Shown one piece after another: positions 1 to 10,059 of a DNA stretch of 64,000 bases (positions within the stretch are counted from its first letter, which is position 1; every line of letters starts with the position of its first letter). The translations under genes were made by a program, and so were the position numbers. Below the pieces are notes generated by a model. It had not been told where the DNA came from. It was given only the letters and a program-made list of their open reading frames with translations, and searched no databases. The stretch comes from Pyricularia pennisetigena (lineage: Eukaryota > Ascomycota > Sordariomycetes > Magnaporthales > Pyriculariaceae). The stretch spans positions 2,950,408 to 3,014,407 of the forward strand of contig NC_043744.1 in the NCBI RefSeq assembly GCF_004337985.1. The letters are read 5' to 3'.

Positions 1-131
1 GCATGGCCGTGACGGAGAGCACCCCGTATGTTTTTTTTTATTCTCCCAAACGTCGCTTGCAACCGTTACAAGACCTGAAGCTTCGTATATTTGTAACCTT
101 GATGTTGTACCTTTTCTATTAGCGTTCATTG

Positions 132-2901
132 ATGCTAACACACCCGCTTATGTACCACAGCCTATGTGCGACGGAGACCCTCATTTCGAAACGAAAGCGA
201 CGCCATTACCGCACTTCAGTCGTCCCGATGTGCGTTCCGTCCCCTCACAACCTCCATCGCCGGCACACTGCTCACTGATAATATGAAATGGTAGACACTG
301 GCAGCTTCGGTCATTAATCGGTAGTGGTCGCGATGGGATCATCTATTTCGCCACTGGTAATGGCAACCTCCACCTGCAAAGGCTAGACACCAAGTCTCTC
401 GAGACCGAAACCATACAACTTTTATCCTTCTCCCCCCGCTGTCTCGTGGCTCAAAATGGATGGGTTTGCTGCGGTGGGGAGACGGGTGAGTTCGTTGCCG
501 TACAGGTCGAACATCAAAATACTAATCGCAGAGGCTCCTTGCCTGATCGAAATTCTTCCCCTATACCTTTTGCCACCGGCAGGTCCGATGCATCGATGAT
601 ACAATTCCCACGTTCCCACCTCATTGCGCCCATGCCGCGGAATAAGGTTTACGGCAAGGAGCGCGTCAATTGTATAACGCTATGGTTCCCGCAAGACTAC
701 GTACAATCGCACGAACGTGCTTACAAGTCGCCGGTTGCTGTGCTAGCAAACAACGATAAGCACGTTACCATTGTTGATCTCCAGACCATGGACAGTATCG
801 ACACTCTACAGTACCCAGACTGTGTGAATCGAGCACTCATCTCTCCCGATGGACAGCTCCTCGTTGCGGTCGGTGACGACCCGTATCTCTACGTTCATGA
901 GCGCATGGATACGCCCGAAACTAGCCCGGGGGATGATGTATCAATGGAGCGGTCCATATGCTCTTGGAACCTAGTGCAAAAGGTCCATTTGAAAAGCCAG
1001 AAGAAGCATGACAAATCAGATCATCGCGGTAGTTTTGCCGCTTGCTTCTCTAACACAGGCTCATATCTCGCAGTAGGGACACAGTATGGCATGATCTCTA
1101 TATTTGAAACATCTGCCCTATTAGAACATGGGGAGGACGCGCTTCGCGCCTACTTCCCCTCTTCAAGGCCAGCAGCCGAGAATGCCTCTCCTCATGACCC
1201 TCTTTCGGCCCTGGGTGCAGTGCGGGAGATGGCATTTTCCCCCGGCCCACATGACATTCTGGCGTGGTCGGAAGACCGTGGCCGAGCGGGGGTTGCGGAC
1301 TTGCGCTCCGGATTCGCCACACGTCAAATACTCTATCTCGATGGACAAGACAAGGCCATGGAGCATTTGGATATAGCTGACAAGAGCGTTATTGACCCAA
1401 GAAGATTGGACCCACATACGTCCCGATCTGGCACAGTGGCTGGGGATCTACTAAGAACGCCGGATACTTCGGATTCTGGAGGCCAGCGTACTCGTCAAGA
1501 GGACAGTTACCAAAGCCCGCTGACCGGAGAAGAAACCCAGGTTCTGGAGGCGCTGCAGGAGCATAGGAGACGGCGAGAACAGCGAGCGGCGGCGGCTCGA
1601 GAATTGATGAGACACCGATACAGTTCGACAACTACAACCCCATATTTAGCGAGGGTTGGCGCAACGGCTGGGGCGGAGTCGAGGTCGGCAGTACCACCGC
1701 CGCCTGCCCAGTTGACCGACAGCGAGAGAGAACGGGAAGCGGAACGTCGCATGACCAGGGCGCGAACAGCGCGTGGGATAGAGCCGAGGCCAGCACTACC
1801 TCCGGCGCCTGCTCAGTTGACCGACAGTGAGAGAGCACGCTGGGAATCGGAACGTCGCGATGCGTTGGCCGACTTTTTAATCAGTGAGGCGACTAATCGT
1901 ACCGAGGAACCATCACGCCTTGGTGGGCAAATATTGAACCCCGTCACTAGAGTATATCTGCAGCAAGTACAGCAGAGGAATGCACGCGAGGAGCGCCTTT
2001 CGCGACAACGGAGAGGACCGGAAAGGCGGCCGGCACGCAGCGAGGAGGAAGCCTCGCAAGGGCAGGAACAAGAGGCGAGAGGGAATGATGACTTTGCAGG
2101 CCAAAGGCGAGAGCAGAACGTTGACGCACACAGGGAGCTTGTCCAGCGGTTTCTCCGTGACAGTGAGGAGGAAACGCCATCATCAAGCACCACTACGGAG
2201 CGCTATTGGACGGAGCGGTATCGAGCCAGTGTTGGGATGGCTCCAGACTCGAACGCAGCCTCTAGAGTAGACCCCGGGACGGTGCAAAGCAGGGGTTCGA
2301 CCACACAATCCGATTCGGCGCGAGATCCCGACTGGATGGCGGGACTCCCGATAACCATTCAGCTTCCAGGGCGCCGATCAAACAATGCTGCGCGTACGAC
2401 TACGGGTACAACGGGTACTGACAACGCGGCTGGCAACACGCGAATAAGCAGCTGGGGTGAATTGGGAGCTCTTTACGGGGCAATGTCCAACATTGCCGTT
2501 TCCAATCACCAACTCGGTGGAAGCGAACTTCCCATTTACATGAACGAAACGACCGCCGAGCCTCGGCAGGCTTCGAGCAATGCGGCGACCATTGCATCGC
2601 TGAGGGATCACGCGCTGAGAGATCACGAGACGGCTTGGTTTTCATTATTGAGGCAGGTTGGGATGCACACGAACAGAACCACAACCAGGACGGCGGGCGA
2701 TGAAACTGCCGGATTGACCTGGAGTAACGACGGATCAACTTTGTGAGTGAACAAAACAGTTGGAAGATCGGCAGGGCCCGTCTTCTAGGCTGGATGCTAA
2801 CACGAAACTTTTACAGGTACGTCGGTGCCGTGGACGGCATATATGAGTTCCACGTAGACATACAGTCGCGCAAGTTTAATCCAAGCATTCAACTGCGCTG
2901 A
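132..2901 (+). CDS. DUF2415-family WD-like protein
   Basis: Three exons, 132-229, 295-2742 and 2817-2901, join in phase (2631 nt, 876 aa). Intron 1 has a GTGCGT donor and TAG acceptor. Intron 2 has GTGAGT and TTTTACAG with a CTAAC branch site. The N-terminal join gives VVPIHWQLRSLIG followed by beta-propeller-like blocks (GIIYFATGNGNLHLQRLD, CLVAQNGWVCCGGETGEF), as in fungal DUF2415 proteins. The segment LISPDGQLLVAVGDDPYLYV looks like a WD blade. From about residue 400 the chain is low-complexity and Arg/Glu/Ser-rich. The end, YVGAVDGIYEFHVD, is in the last short exon, which closes the propeller-like domain. The function of the family is not established. The ATG at 132 was chosen because it is in frame with the exon and near the conserved start; the ATG at 150 is an alternative. 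The gene converges on the next gene with about 390 bp between stop codons. Confidence 0.85.
1676..1862 (+). repeat. Imperfect internal duplication in the DUF2415 gene
   Basis: Two copies of a roughly 80-nt segment lie about 105 nt apart, at about 1676-1755 and 1781-1862. They encode PPPPAQLTDSERERE and PPAPAQLTDSERARWE. The copies have diverged at many third codon positions, so the duplication is old and under protein-level constraint. It lies in the disordered Arg/Glu-rich middle of the protein. Confidence 0.8.
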
Positions 2902-3199
2902 AAGAGCCCACGCCGCGCTTTCCGCAGCACCAAGAAACGAGGAAACGAATATGTTTTTGACGAAGCGATGCGGATTTTCAGTAATATCTTGGTGTTTGCA
3001 GCAGTTCACGTTTTCTTTGTATTTACGACTGTGATATTATACCCAAAAGTACAGCCATCATATTGTAGCGTTATATTGTTTTCCTTACTTGTTGCATGTA
3101 CTGTAGTTATCTTGTAATGAAATGTATCTTTAAAATTGCAAGTTAGTTGAATATTATTCCAAGCAATCCGCATGACGAGATAGGCATGTTCTGAATTGG

Positions 3200-3223
3200 A
3201 AAAAAAAAAAAAAAAAAAAAAAA
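3200..3223 (+). repeat. Poly(A) tract, 24 nt
   Basis: An uninterrupted run of A lies between the convergent ends of the DUF2415 and FAD-oxidoreductase genes. Similar runs recur across the window at 4861-4880, 13005-13037, 13789-13813 and 63712-63741. Run lengths are likely to be unreliable in the assembly. Confidence 0.9.
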
Positions 3224-3295
3224 GATAATTGTAGACTTATTATCGAAAGCCCCGTTCTCTGGGCTGTCGTTTTAAAGCTGGTTACGCTTTTTCAT

Positions 3296-4516
3296 TCATG
3301 TATACAACAATCTTTCAACTTCTTCTGCAATCGCGAGGCTGCTTGTTAGTCCAGGGCTCTCGATACCGAGAAGGTTGATCCAGCCCTCGAATCCATCCTC
3401 CTTCCGAATAACAAAATCGAGAAAGCCACTCCCCGAAAGAACAGCGCTTCGCTCTCCCAGCTTGGGCCTGATGCCAGCATAATCTGGGGTCAGAGCCTGC
3501 TCATCGACGCCAGGAAGGTATTGCTTGATCTCGGCAATTGCCTCAGGGAGTCTGGCAGAGTTCACAGCAAGATCGTCAGGCGAATCGACCCATTCCACGT
3601 CGGGACCGAACCTGATGCGGCCCGCCATGTCCAGGGTGAGATGGGTGCCGAGCCCAGCACCACCAGGTCGCGGAGCCGGATAGACCAGTGTCCCCACGCG
3701 GGGCCGCGACGCCCCGTACGAAAAGTAGTTCCCCTTGGCGTAGAACATCCTCAGGTGCCGTTCTGGGGGCACAACCATGTTGTGCAGTTCAACGGCGCCC
3801 AGCCCGGCGGCGTTGACGACCGTCTCGGCGGTGATGGTGGTCGTTTCCTCGCCACTCCTTACGGCCAGCGACCAACCCCGACCGCCGCCGAGGGGCTCGA
3901 CGCTGACCACGCGCGAGAGCAGCGCCACATCCCCACCGTTCTCCTCAAACTCGCCCTGTAGCGCCAGCATCAGGGCGTGGCTGTCCACGATGCCCGTCTC
4001 GGGGCTCTCGAGCACACCCGCCTCGGCGCGGACGTCGGGCTCGCGCCTCTGCGCCTCGTCGCGCCCGACCCAGCGCAGCGGCACGGCAATTCCAGGCCTG
4101 CCGGCGTGCTCGTAGATGCGCTCGAGGGCCTGGCGCTGCGTCTCGTCCTGGGCAACGATCCACTTGCCGGTCCGCCGGTGGGGCACGGAGCGGGCGCGGC
4201 AAAAGTCATACATCAGGCCGCGGCCCCGGACGCAGAGCTCCGTCTTGAGCGTACCCTCGCCGTAGTAGATGCCCGCGTGGATCACCTCGCTGTTGCGAGA
4301 CGAGGTCTCGGTGCCGACGGCCGAGTGGCGCTCCAGCAACAGCGTGCTGGTGCCGGGGCGAGCCGAGAGGGCCCGGCACACGGCGAGACCGACCACGCCG
4401 CCGCCGACCACGGCATGCGTGTAGTCGATCTGCCGCGGCGGTGACGAGGAGAAGTATCGCATGATTCTGTGGCTTTGCCGCGTTGCCGAGCGGCACCTCG
4501 CGACCTTGGAGAGCAT
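3296..4516 (-). CDS. L-2-hydroxyglutarate dehydrogenase-type FAD oxidoreductase
   Basis: A single exon of 406 aa. The first 25-30 residues are Arg/Ser-rich without acids (MLSKVARCRSATRQSHRIMR), as in a mitochondrial presequence. A Rossmann FAD motif VVGGGVVGLA follows at about residues 36-45. The segment SSRNSEVIHAGIYY is the family signature that separates L2HGDH/LhgO-type enzymes from other DAO-fold oxidases. NAAGLGA, DYAGIRPKL and a C-terminal GIESPGLTSSLAIAEEV are also typical. The enzyme is expected to oxidise L-2-hydroxyglutarate to 2-oxoglutarate in mitochondria, passing electrons through FAD. The length is slightly short for the family (about 400-460 aa). The coding part is GC-rich, which explains many long antisense ORFs here that are shadows. 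Substrate is inferred from motifs only. Confidence 0.85.
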   Translation of the reverse strand: MLSKVARCRSATRQSHRIMRYFSSSPPRQIDYTHAVVGGGVVGLAVCRALSARPGTSTLLLERHSAVGTETSSRNSEVIHAGIYYGEGTLKTELCVRGRGLMYDFCRARSVPHRRTGKWIVAQDETQRQALERIYEHAGRPGIAVPLRWVGRDEAQRREPDVRAEAGVLESPETGIVDSHALMLALQGEFEENGGDVALLSRVVSVEPLGGGRGWSLAVRSGEETTTITAETVVNAAGLGAVELHNMVVPPERHLRMFYAKGNYFSYGASRPRVGTLVYPAPRPGGAGLGTHLTLDMAGRIRFGPDVEWVDSPDDLAVNSARLPEAIAEIKQYLPGVDEQALTPDYAGIRPKLGERSAVLSGSGFLDFVIRKEDGFEGWINLLGIESPGLTSSLAIAEEVERLLYT

Positions 4517-5022
4517 GATCGCAAGGTGCCGGTTTTTGATGGAGGGTCTAGAGTAGGTAGGATTTGCTGGAAGGCCGGATTACAGAAAACAATAAGCGAC
4601 AGGTAAATTGTTCCTGAAACTAATTTTTTACTTGGACATGACTTTGCCGGAGACCAAGAAATAGTGTGATTTCAGGTGAGATTAGATTTCAGTGCAACGG
4701 TTTGGAAAGGGTCGGGTTCGTTGGTTGTTGCGTGATTGATGATGACATTTGACGTCCCCAGCAGGGCGTGTTACTAACGCGCTAGATTGGGAGTGCCTAG
4801 GTACAGGAGGTACGTAACTTGCGCCTAATTTTCAACATCATTTCTGGCTGTGCAAACATGAAAAAAAAAAAAAAAAAAAAGGAGGGAAAAAACTGCTCTG
4901 GAACCTTTGATTGCGTAAGATAGAACGAAGAGGATTATGATGTCTATTGGCTTTTACGCTCGTCTGTCTACATCGTCGGAATTGCTCCCTTTTCCGTTGC
5001 CTGAAAATACCCCACATGTACC
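4517..5022. other. Intergenic spacer, no gene seen
   Basis: This is the promoter side of the FAD-oxidoreductase gene and the 3' side of HIS5. It holds a 20-nt A run at 4861-4880 and an ACCT/AGGT-type motif near 4797-4815. No coding signal was seen. Confidence 0.6.
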
Positions 5023-6355
5023 TCAACCCCGGACCTGAGCCAGAATGTCCTTGAGTGAAGCGAGAAACCTTGTGACCTCATCCTCAGTGCCAACCGTTAT
5101 TCTCAGGCAACCAAGACATCCGTGCTCCTTACCCCGGAAGCGCACCACCACACCTCTCGACTCGGCCAATTTCTCGTAGACAGCAAGAGCAGTAGCGTTG
5201 TCCGGCTGCCCTTGAGCATTGAGTATCTCGTAGAGCAAGAAATTGCTAGCCGTACCTCCCATCAACCTGCCAATACCTTCAGTTTTGGCCAGCTCGGCAA
5301 TGAGTCGATCCCGCTGCTGTATGATCTTTTCCCGGCTCGCCCGCATCGCGGCCAGACCTTTGGGCGATGCTGCATACGAAGCCAGTGCGCTGGTCGGGCT
5401 GGAGATGTTGTAGGGCGCCTTGAGAGAGTTGAGCAGGCTGGCGATCTCGGCCGAGGCAAAGGCGGCGCCGAGGCGGATGCCGGCCAGGCCAAAGGCCTTG
5501 GAGAAGGTCTGCATGACAACCAGGTTGGGCCACTCAAGTACCCACTCAGCGAGGGAGGTGCCGTCGGGCGCAAAGTCGACGTAAGCCTCGTCCAGCACAA
5601 CGACGCCGTTCCACGTCGGGTGCTCCATCACGCGCTTGACGTCCTCCTTGGCCAGAAGCGACGCGGTGGGGTTACCGGGCGAGCAGAGATAGACCAGCTT
5701 GATGGTGTCGGCGTCCGGGGCCGACAGCGCCGCGAGGACGGCGTCGGTGTCGAGCGCAAAGTCCGGTGCGGGGAGCAGCGGCACCTTGACGAGGCCGACG
5801 TCGTTGACCTGCGCCGAGACTGAGTACATGCCGTATGTGGGCGGGCAGACCAGGATGCGGTCCCGTGCTGGGACGCAGAAGCACCGCAGCAGGCCGTCGA
5901 TGGCCTCGTCGCTGCCCACGCCGACGAAGAGATTCTCGGGCAGCAGCGTCCCCGAAGTGTGCACCTTTGTGTTGCGCAGGTTGCACAGCAGTTGCTTTAG
6001 GTCGGTTTGGTGAGGGTCGGGATACCTGTGCAGGCCCAGGAGGTCCAGGTCCGGACCACCCGTGGTGGTGCCTTGCCCCAGGATAGCCTGCGCATCGTCC
6101 GGTGCGATGGATGGGCCAAAAGCATTTTCATTCGCGTCGAGCAGGACCTTGGTTCCGTCATCTTTGTAGTCACTGTGGAGGAACAAAGAAGTGAAAAAAA
6201 AATAAACGATAAGTGATACAGTCAGAGAAGTGAATCACTTTTGACGATGATCTGGAACCCGTTGTGTAAGTAAGCACTTACTCTCTGGCGCACCGATACG
6301 GTTGCAGGGCCAATATATTGGGGCGGGCGCATTTTTGTAAATTGAAAGGGGACAT
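5023..6355 (-). CDS. HIS5: Histidinol-phosphate aminotransferase
   Basis: Two exons, 6355-6282 and 6172-5023, join in phase to 407 aa. The 109-nt intron has a GTAAGT donor and a CCACAG acceptor. The small first exon, starting MSPFNLQKCARPNIL, supplies the conserved ARPNILALQPYRCARDDY start, so the long ORF alone lacks its true N-terminus. The enzyme transfers an amino group from glutamate to imidazole-acetol phosphate, the seventh step of histidine synthesis. Visible PLP-fold type I features are LLDANENAFGPS, HRYPDP, VGSDEAIDGLLRCF, SPGNPT, LDEAYVDF and SKAFGLAGIRLG, with the Schiff-base Lys at about residue 250. The C-terminal VRFRGKEHGCLGCLRITVGT carries the Arg that binds substrate carboxylate or phosphate. 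It runs in the same direction as the neighbouring FAD-oxidoreductase gene but has its own spacer. Confidence 0.95.
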
Positions 6356-6534
6356 TGTGGTAGACCAGAAATGAATTATGACGAAATCAACAAAGTGCCA
6401 AAAGAAAAATCAAACATGAGGTTTTGACGTGGTTGAGTACAAAAAGACGTAATTTATTAATTGTTCAAGTGCTACTTCTGTCTAGCGTGTGTGACTCAGT
6501 GCTGAGAATACGCTTTACTACAAAGCGCATATCA

Positions 6535-6981
6535 ATGATTCTGCTGTCGGGTAGGGAGGGCCTTTTGGATGAATTGCAGACCCAGTGTTATTATTGGGTT
6601 GCCGATTTCGGCTGGACTTGCTGCTGGTTGGGTACTTCACTCAAAGTCAGAATGAATCAACGAGTAGAAGAGCAATCTATGAAAGATGCAGCAAAATTTG
6701 ATATTGAACACTGGGTACTGTACGTATACAAGAGTTCTACGGGGAGGATTGATTGCTGGTCTAGGATTTGCGACGCTCTTCTTGTTTTTTACTGTAAGAA
6801 ATTATTTGTTTGCATAATTAACATTCTTAATCTAAGTGTCATTCAAGATCCAGTAAAACGTGATCTGGAAACACCAGAAATATCTGACGTCTTACTGGAC
6901 CATATCAGGGGAAATCCGATTGTTCAGATTGGATATAACCCAAAACTAGCAGCTACTTTTCGTGGCAAGAGATTTCATTAA
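6535..6981 (+). CDS. Unrecognised ORF in AT-rich DNA (doubtful gene)
   Basis: The frame is open from 6424 to 6981 and the first ATG is at 6535, giving 148 codons. Stop-free frames of this length are unusual in such AT-rich DNA, which is why it is listed. No domain is recognised. The middle is hydrophobic (ALLVFYCKKLFVCIINILNL). A possible 54-nt in-frame intron starts at a GTAAGA inside this hydrophobic part and ends at TTCAAG near 6849. Base composition differs from the surrounding GC-rich genes. It may be a species-specific gene, a decayed gene or transposon fragment, or chance. Confidence 0.25.
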   Translation: MILLSGREGLLDELQTQCYYWVADFGWTCCWLGTSLKVRMNQRVEEQSMKDAAKFDIEHWVLYVYKSSTGRIDCWSRICDALLVFYCKKLFVCIINILNLSVIQDPVKRDLETPEISDVLLDHIRGNPIVQIGYNPKLAATFRGKRFH

Positions 6982-7786
6982 CTAGCAGTAGTTTAGTAAT
7001 TCACGATAAGTTGGCTTGATAGCTACCGGTAGATGGTCGTAATGCGCTCCTGGTTTGGACAGTGTGTACTTCAATTGACACGGGCCCGCATTCATTGTAT
7101 GACGCCCATTGACTTTTTATCAGGCATCCACCCAGTCAAATCAACGTCTCTCTGCTAGCATACGTGCTACACCATTGTAGTATACTTATGAGAGCCCAGA
7201 CTGATTGCTCTTCCCAACCCCACGCTATACTTGAACCGGTGTTTGACGCCAGTTGAGGTTGCACCAAGTTCTGAACTGCAAAGGAATCATGTCTCCGGCT
7301 CGAAAAGTCCACAATGTCACTTCGGAGGAGAAACCAAATCCGAGAGTGGATACCGCGTCCAACTGCTTCGTTTCCCCAGCCAAGTACAGTCCATCGGGAC
7401 GCCTGCATGTCGATAATAACCATTGGAAGGTAACAATGAGGGCAACATTGAATGCGTCAGACTTAACCCGGTCCGGTCCGGCCAGGTTAGCCTGCATGCA
7501 CAATGACGGATTGCACGGCAGGGCTTGTCATTTCCCCTCATTGTCACATATTATATCATGTTTCTAGGCCCGAGAGAATTGCAAATACGCGTATGTTGCC
7601 AGTCAGCAGCGACCTGATGGCTCCATCTCGATATATATCGGCTGCTACTCCCCTCAGTAGCGGCGTCATCATGGGCTTCCTTCACACAGTACCTGCTTGC
7701 CCGGCTACGTCAACTGATAGATGCTATTTGGTGTCTCCCCCTGTGTTCAGATAGTGTCTTTCTCTATTCGGCCCGCTTTTTGAACT

Positions 7787-9090
7787 ATGCTTCCCTTTAT
7801 TTTTCTGTGCTTGGGCGCCATCTCGGCCGCTTCGCCTTGCCAACCAAGTGATAAGCCGTTTGATAACTTGATCACATTTGGCGATAGCTTCACAGACAAC
7901 GGGCGTCTCCAATACTATCTTCTTAACGAAGCCAACCCTCCCCCGCCGGGAATTCTCCACCCTGAGGTCAATAAGACGGCCAGCGGTGGCCTCGCATGGG
8001 GCCAGTTTGCTTCGCGGGCCGTGGGCTCTAGATACTTTGACTACGCGGTCAGCGGTGCCGTCTGCTCAAACAAGATCACTCCTCGTTATTTCACTGGCCT
8101 CAATAGAACCTTCCCCGCGGTGCTGGAAGATGAGTTGCCGTCGTTTGTGGCAGACGCCACAGTTTCTGGCGATGTGCTTTATGCAGGAGACCGCACAGCG
8201 GAGAACACTGTTTATGCTTTGTGGATAGGAACCAATGATATTGGCCAGAACGCGTTCCTGACCGATTCACAGGTCGCCGGGACGAACCTCAGCACATTTG
8301 TCGACTGCGTCTGGTAGGTTCCCGTAATCTGACACTCCAAATTTCATAATTGAGAATGTCTATCTCTGACTTCCATCGGATGGTGCACCAGGAAGGTTTT
8401 TGACGGCATATACGCTGCTGGCGGTCGCCGTTTTGTGCTGCTGAACGAGGCCCCCCTACAGATGTCTCCTCTGTACGCTCCTAGTGGGAGCGGTGGCTCC
8501 GGGGACTCTGTGTTCTGGCTGAACAAGACAAGCTACAACGAAACCGAATACAGCCAAAAGATGATGCAGTACACAAGCACGGTCAACACGGTCTTTGACT
8601 ACGGTGTGCCGTTCAATTTGCTGGTCCGGAGCCGGTGGCCCAAGGCTCTGTTCTCCATCTTTGACGTTCACAGCCTTATGACCGACATTCTGAACACCCC
8701 AGAGGCTTACCTCGACGCGCCGGCAGATTCCACGGGCTTCTACCACTACTGCCGCCCGCAGAACAGCTCTGCCTGCACTGATGATGCTGACTCCAGTTCA
8801 AGTTTTATGTGGTAAGTGTGATATCGACTGGCTTTGAAGTTGTTCTTATGGATGTGTCGGCCATGGTCTAATGTCTGGTTTTGTTTAGGTATGATGAGCT
8901 GCACCCATCTGAGCGGACTTGTGAGTATTTGTAGATCCCGTACTCTCCTGCGGAGCTCTATCCTGTCTTGCGTGCGTGAGAGATTGCTGATGTGGTATCT
9001 TGATTTTTGTCTTCAGCATCGCATATTGCGGACGAGTTCCTCCGAGTGCTGGAGGACAAATCGGCATATGGAAAGACCTGGGTGTCTTAG
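7787..9090 (+). CDS. Secreted GDSL/SGNH esterase (CE16-like)
   Basis: Four exons, 7787-8313, 8392-8811, 8889-8920 and 9017-9090, join to 350 aa with all phases matching. Donors are GTAGGT, GTAAGT and GTGAGT; acceptors are CCAG, TTTAG and TTCAG. Residues 1 to about 15 (MLPFIFLCLGAISAA) form a signal peptide, and several NxS/T sites suggest an N-glycosylated secreted enzyme. Catalytic blocks are FGDSFTDNG (nucleophile Ser34), YAVSGAVCS, GTNDIG (Asn150) and DELHPS (Asp318, His321). The last block sits in the 32-nt third exon, so the triad forms only after correct splicing. The layout fits CE16 acetylesterase-type or related fungal GDSL lipases that deacetylate plant polysaccharides. Substrate cannot be told from sequence. 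Confidence 0.88.
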
Positions 9091-10059
9091 TAGAACGGGA
9101 ACCAAGCACGCTAGTACACAATAACGACATGTAGCAGGGACACATCTGGTCGGTAATGTAGTAAGAAATGAACCCCTTGGCATAAAGTGGCCGACCGTCA
9201 ACCTATGGTTATATCGATTGTTTGGAACACAGGCTTCCTAGCTCCAAGAGTGCGTTGTGAGATACCGGACTCATGGTCCACCAAGCCATCAAGCCAGCAA
9301 GCACACCGATATGCAAATATATAGTGAAAATGACAAAACCAAACTAAGTTAAGTTCAGGTACCGACACAAAAGGCATCTCGGTATTCCACGGTCTAGGGA
9401 GTAAAAAGCTTGTCGGCCTCACGCTTCTGACTTGACTGGCCCAAAGACAAGAAATAGCCTCAACTGTTCTGAGAGAACTGAACGATTTTTGACTTCTCCC
9501 ACCGAGGTAAGGATACCAGGACTTCTGCACAGATGCGCGGCGTATAATTATTCTTTTTTTTTTATCCTGGGAAACCTTCTCGTCCTGAGCTACACGAAGC
9601 TAGGAATTTATTCCGAGTCAAAATTTACACATTAATGCATTTGGCAAGCAAGCAAGGCAAGGTACCTTGCCAGGGGTGTGTCTGCATCAAGGTACTCGAG
9701 TCTTGTCGTATCATAATTGGCTGGCTCAACAGGGAGACCCCCTGATACGACCCACTTACGCGCACGACCTGCGCAGAACAGGCACAGAGAAAGTTAGGTT
9801 CCTTGCTTCGCGCTGTTGTTTGGGCCACCACACAAACGTTCGCAGGCAGCGCAGACCATCGATCAATCCAAGTCGTCCATTGAGTCCCCTCTGGTTCAAC
9901 TCATCACACCCCTCCCGGCAAGCAACCGACATCCGCTGCTGGTGATTCCCGGAGCCTCTTGATCCACCCCCCTGTCTTGCCTTTGCTTGTTACATCTGAG
10001 GTCGTGTCGCCGGTCGCTGGCTTGCCGCCGCTGCTGCCCAGCCCGCTGCCACTTAAGCC
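9091..10059. other. Intergenic region and 5' leader of the SSXT-like gene
   Basis: No gene was recognised. A short palindromic GGCAAGGTACCTTGCC lies at about 9657-9672, one of many GGTACC/ACCT-type motifs in the window. The last 150 bp before 10060 are C-rich and probably the promoter and leader of the next gene. Confidence 0.5.

Noticed and set aside
446..620. GTG at 446 as the start of the DUF2415 gene
   Set aside because: The frame is open upstream and carries conserved sequence back to the intron acceptor at 294, so this is internal.
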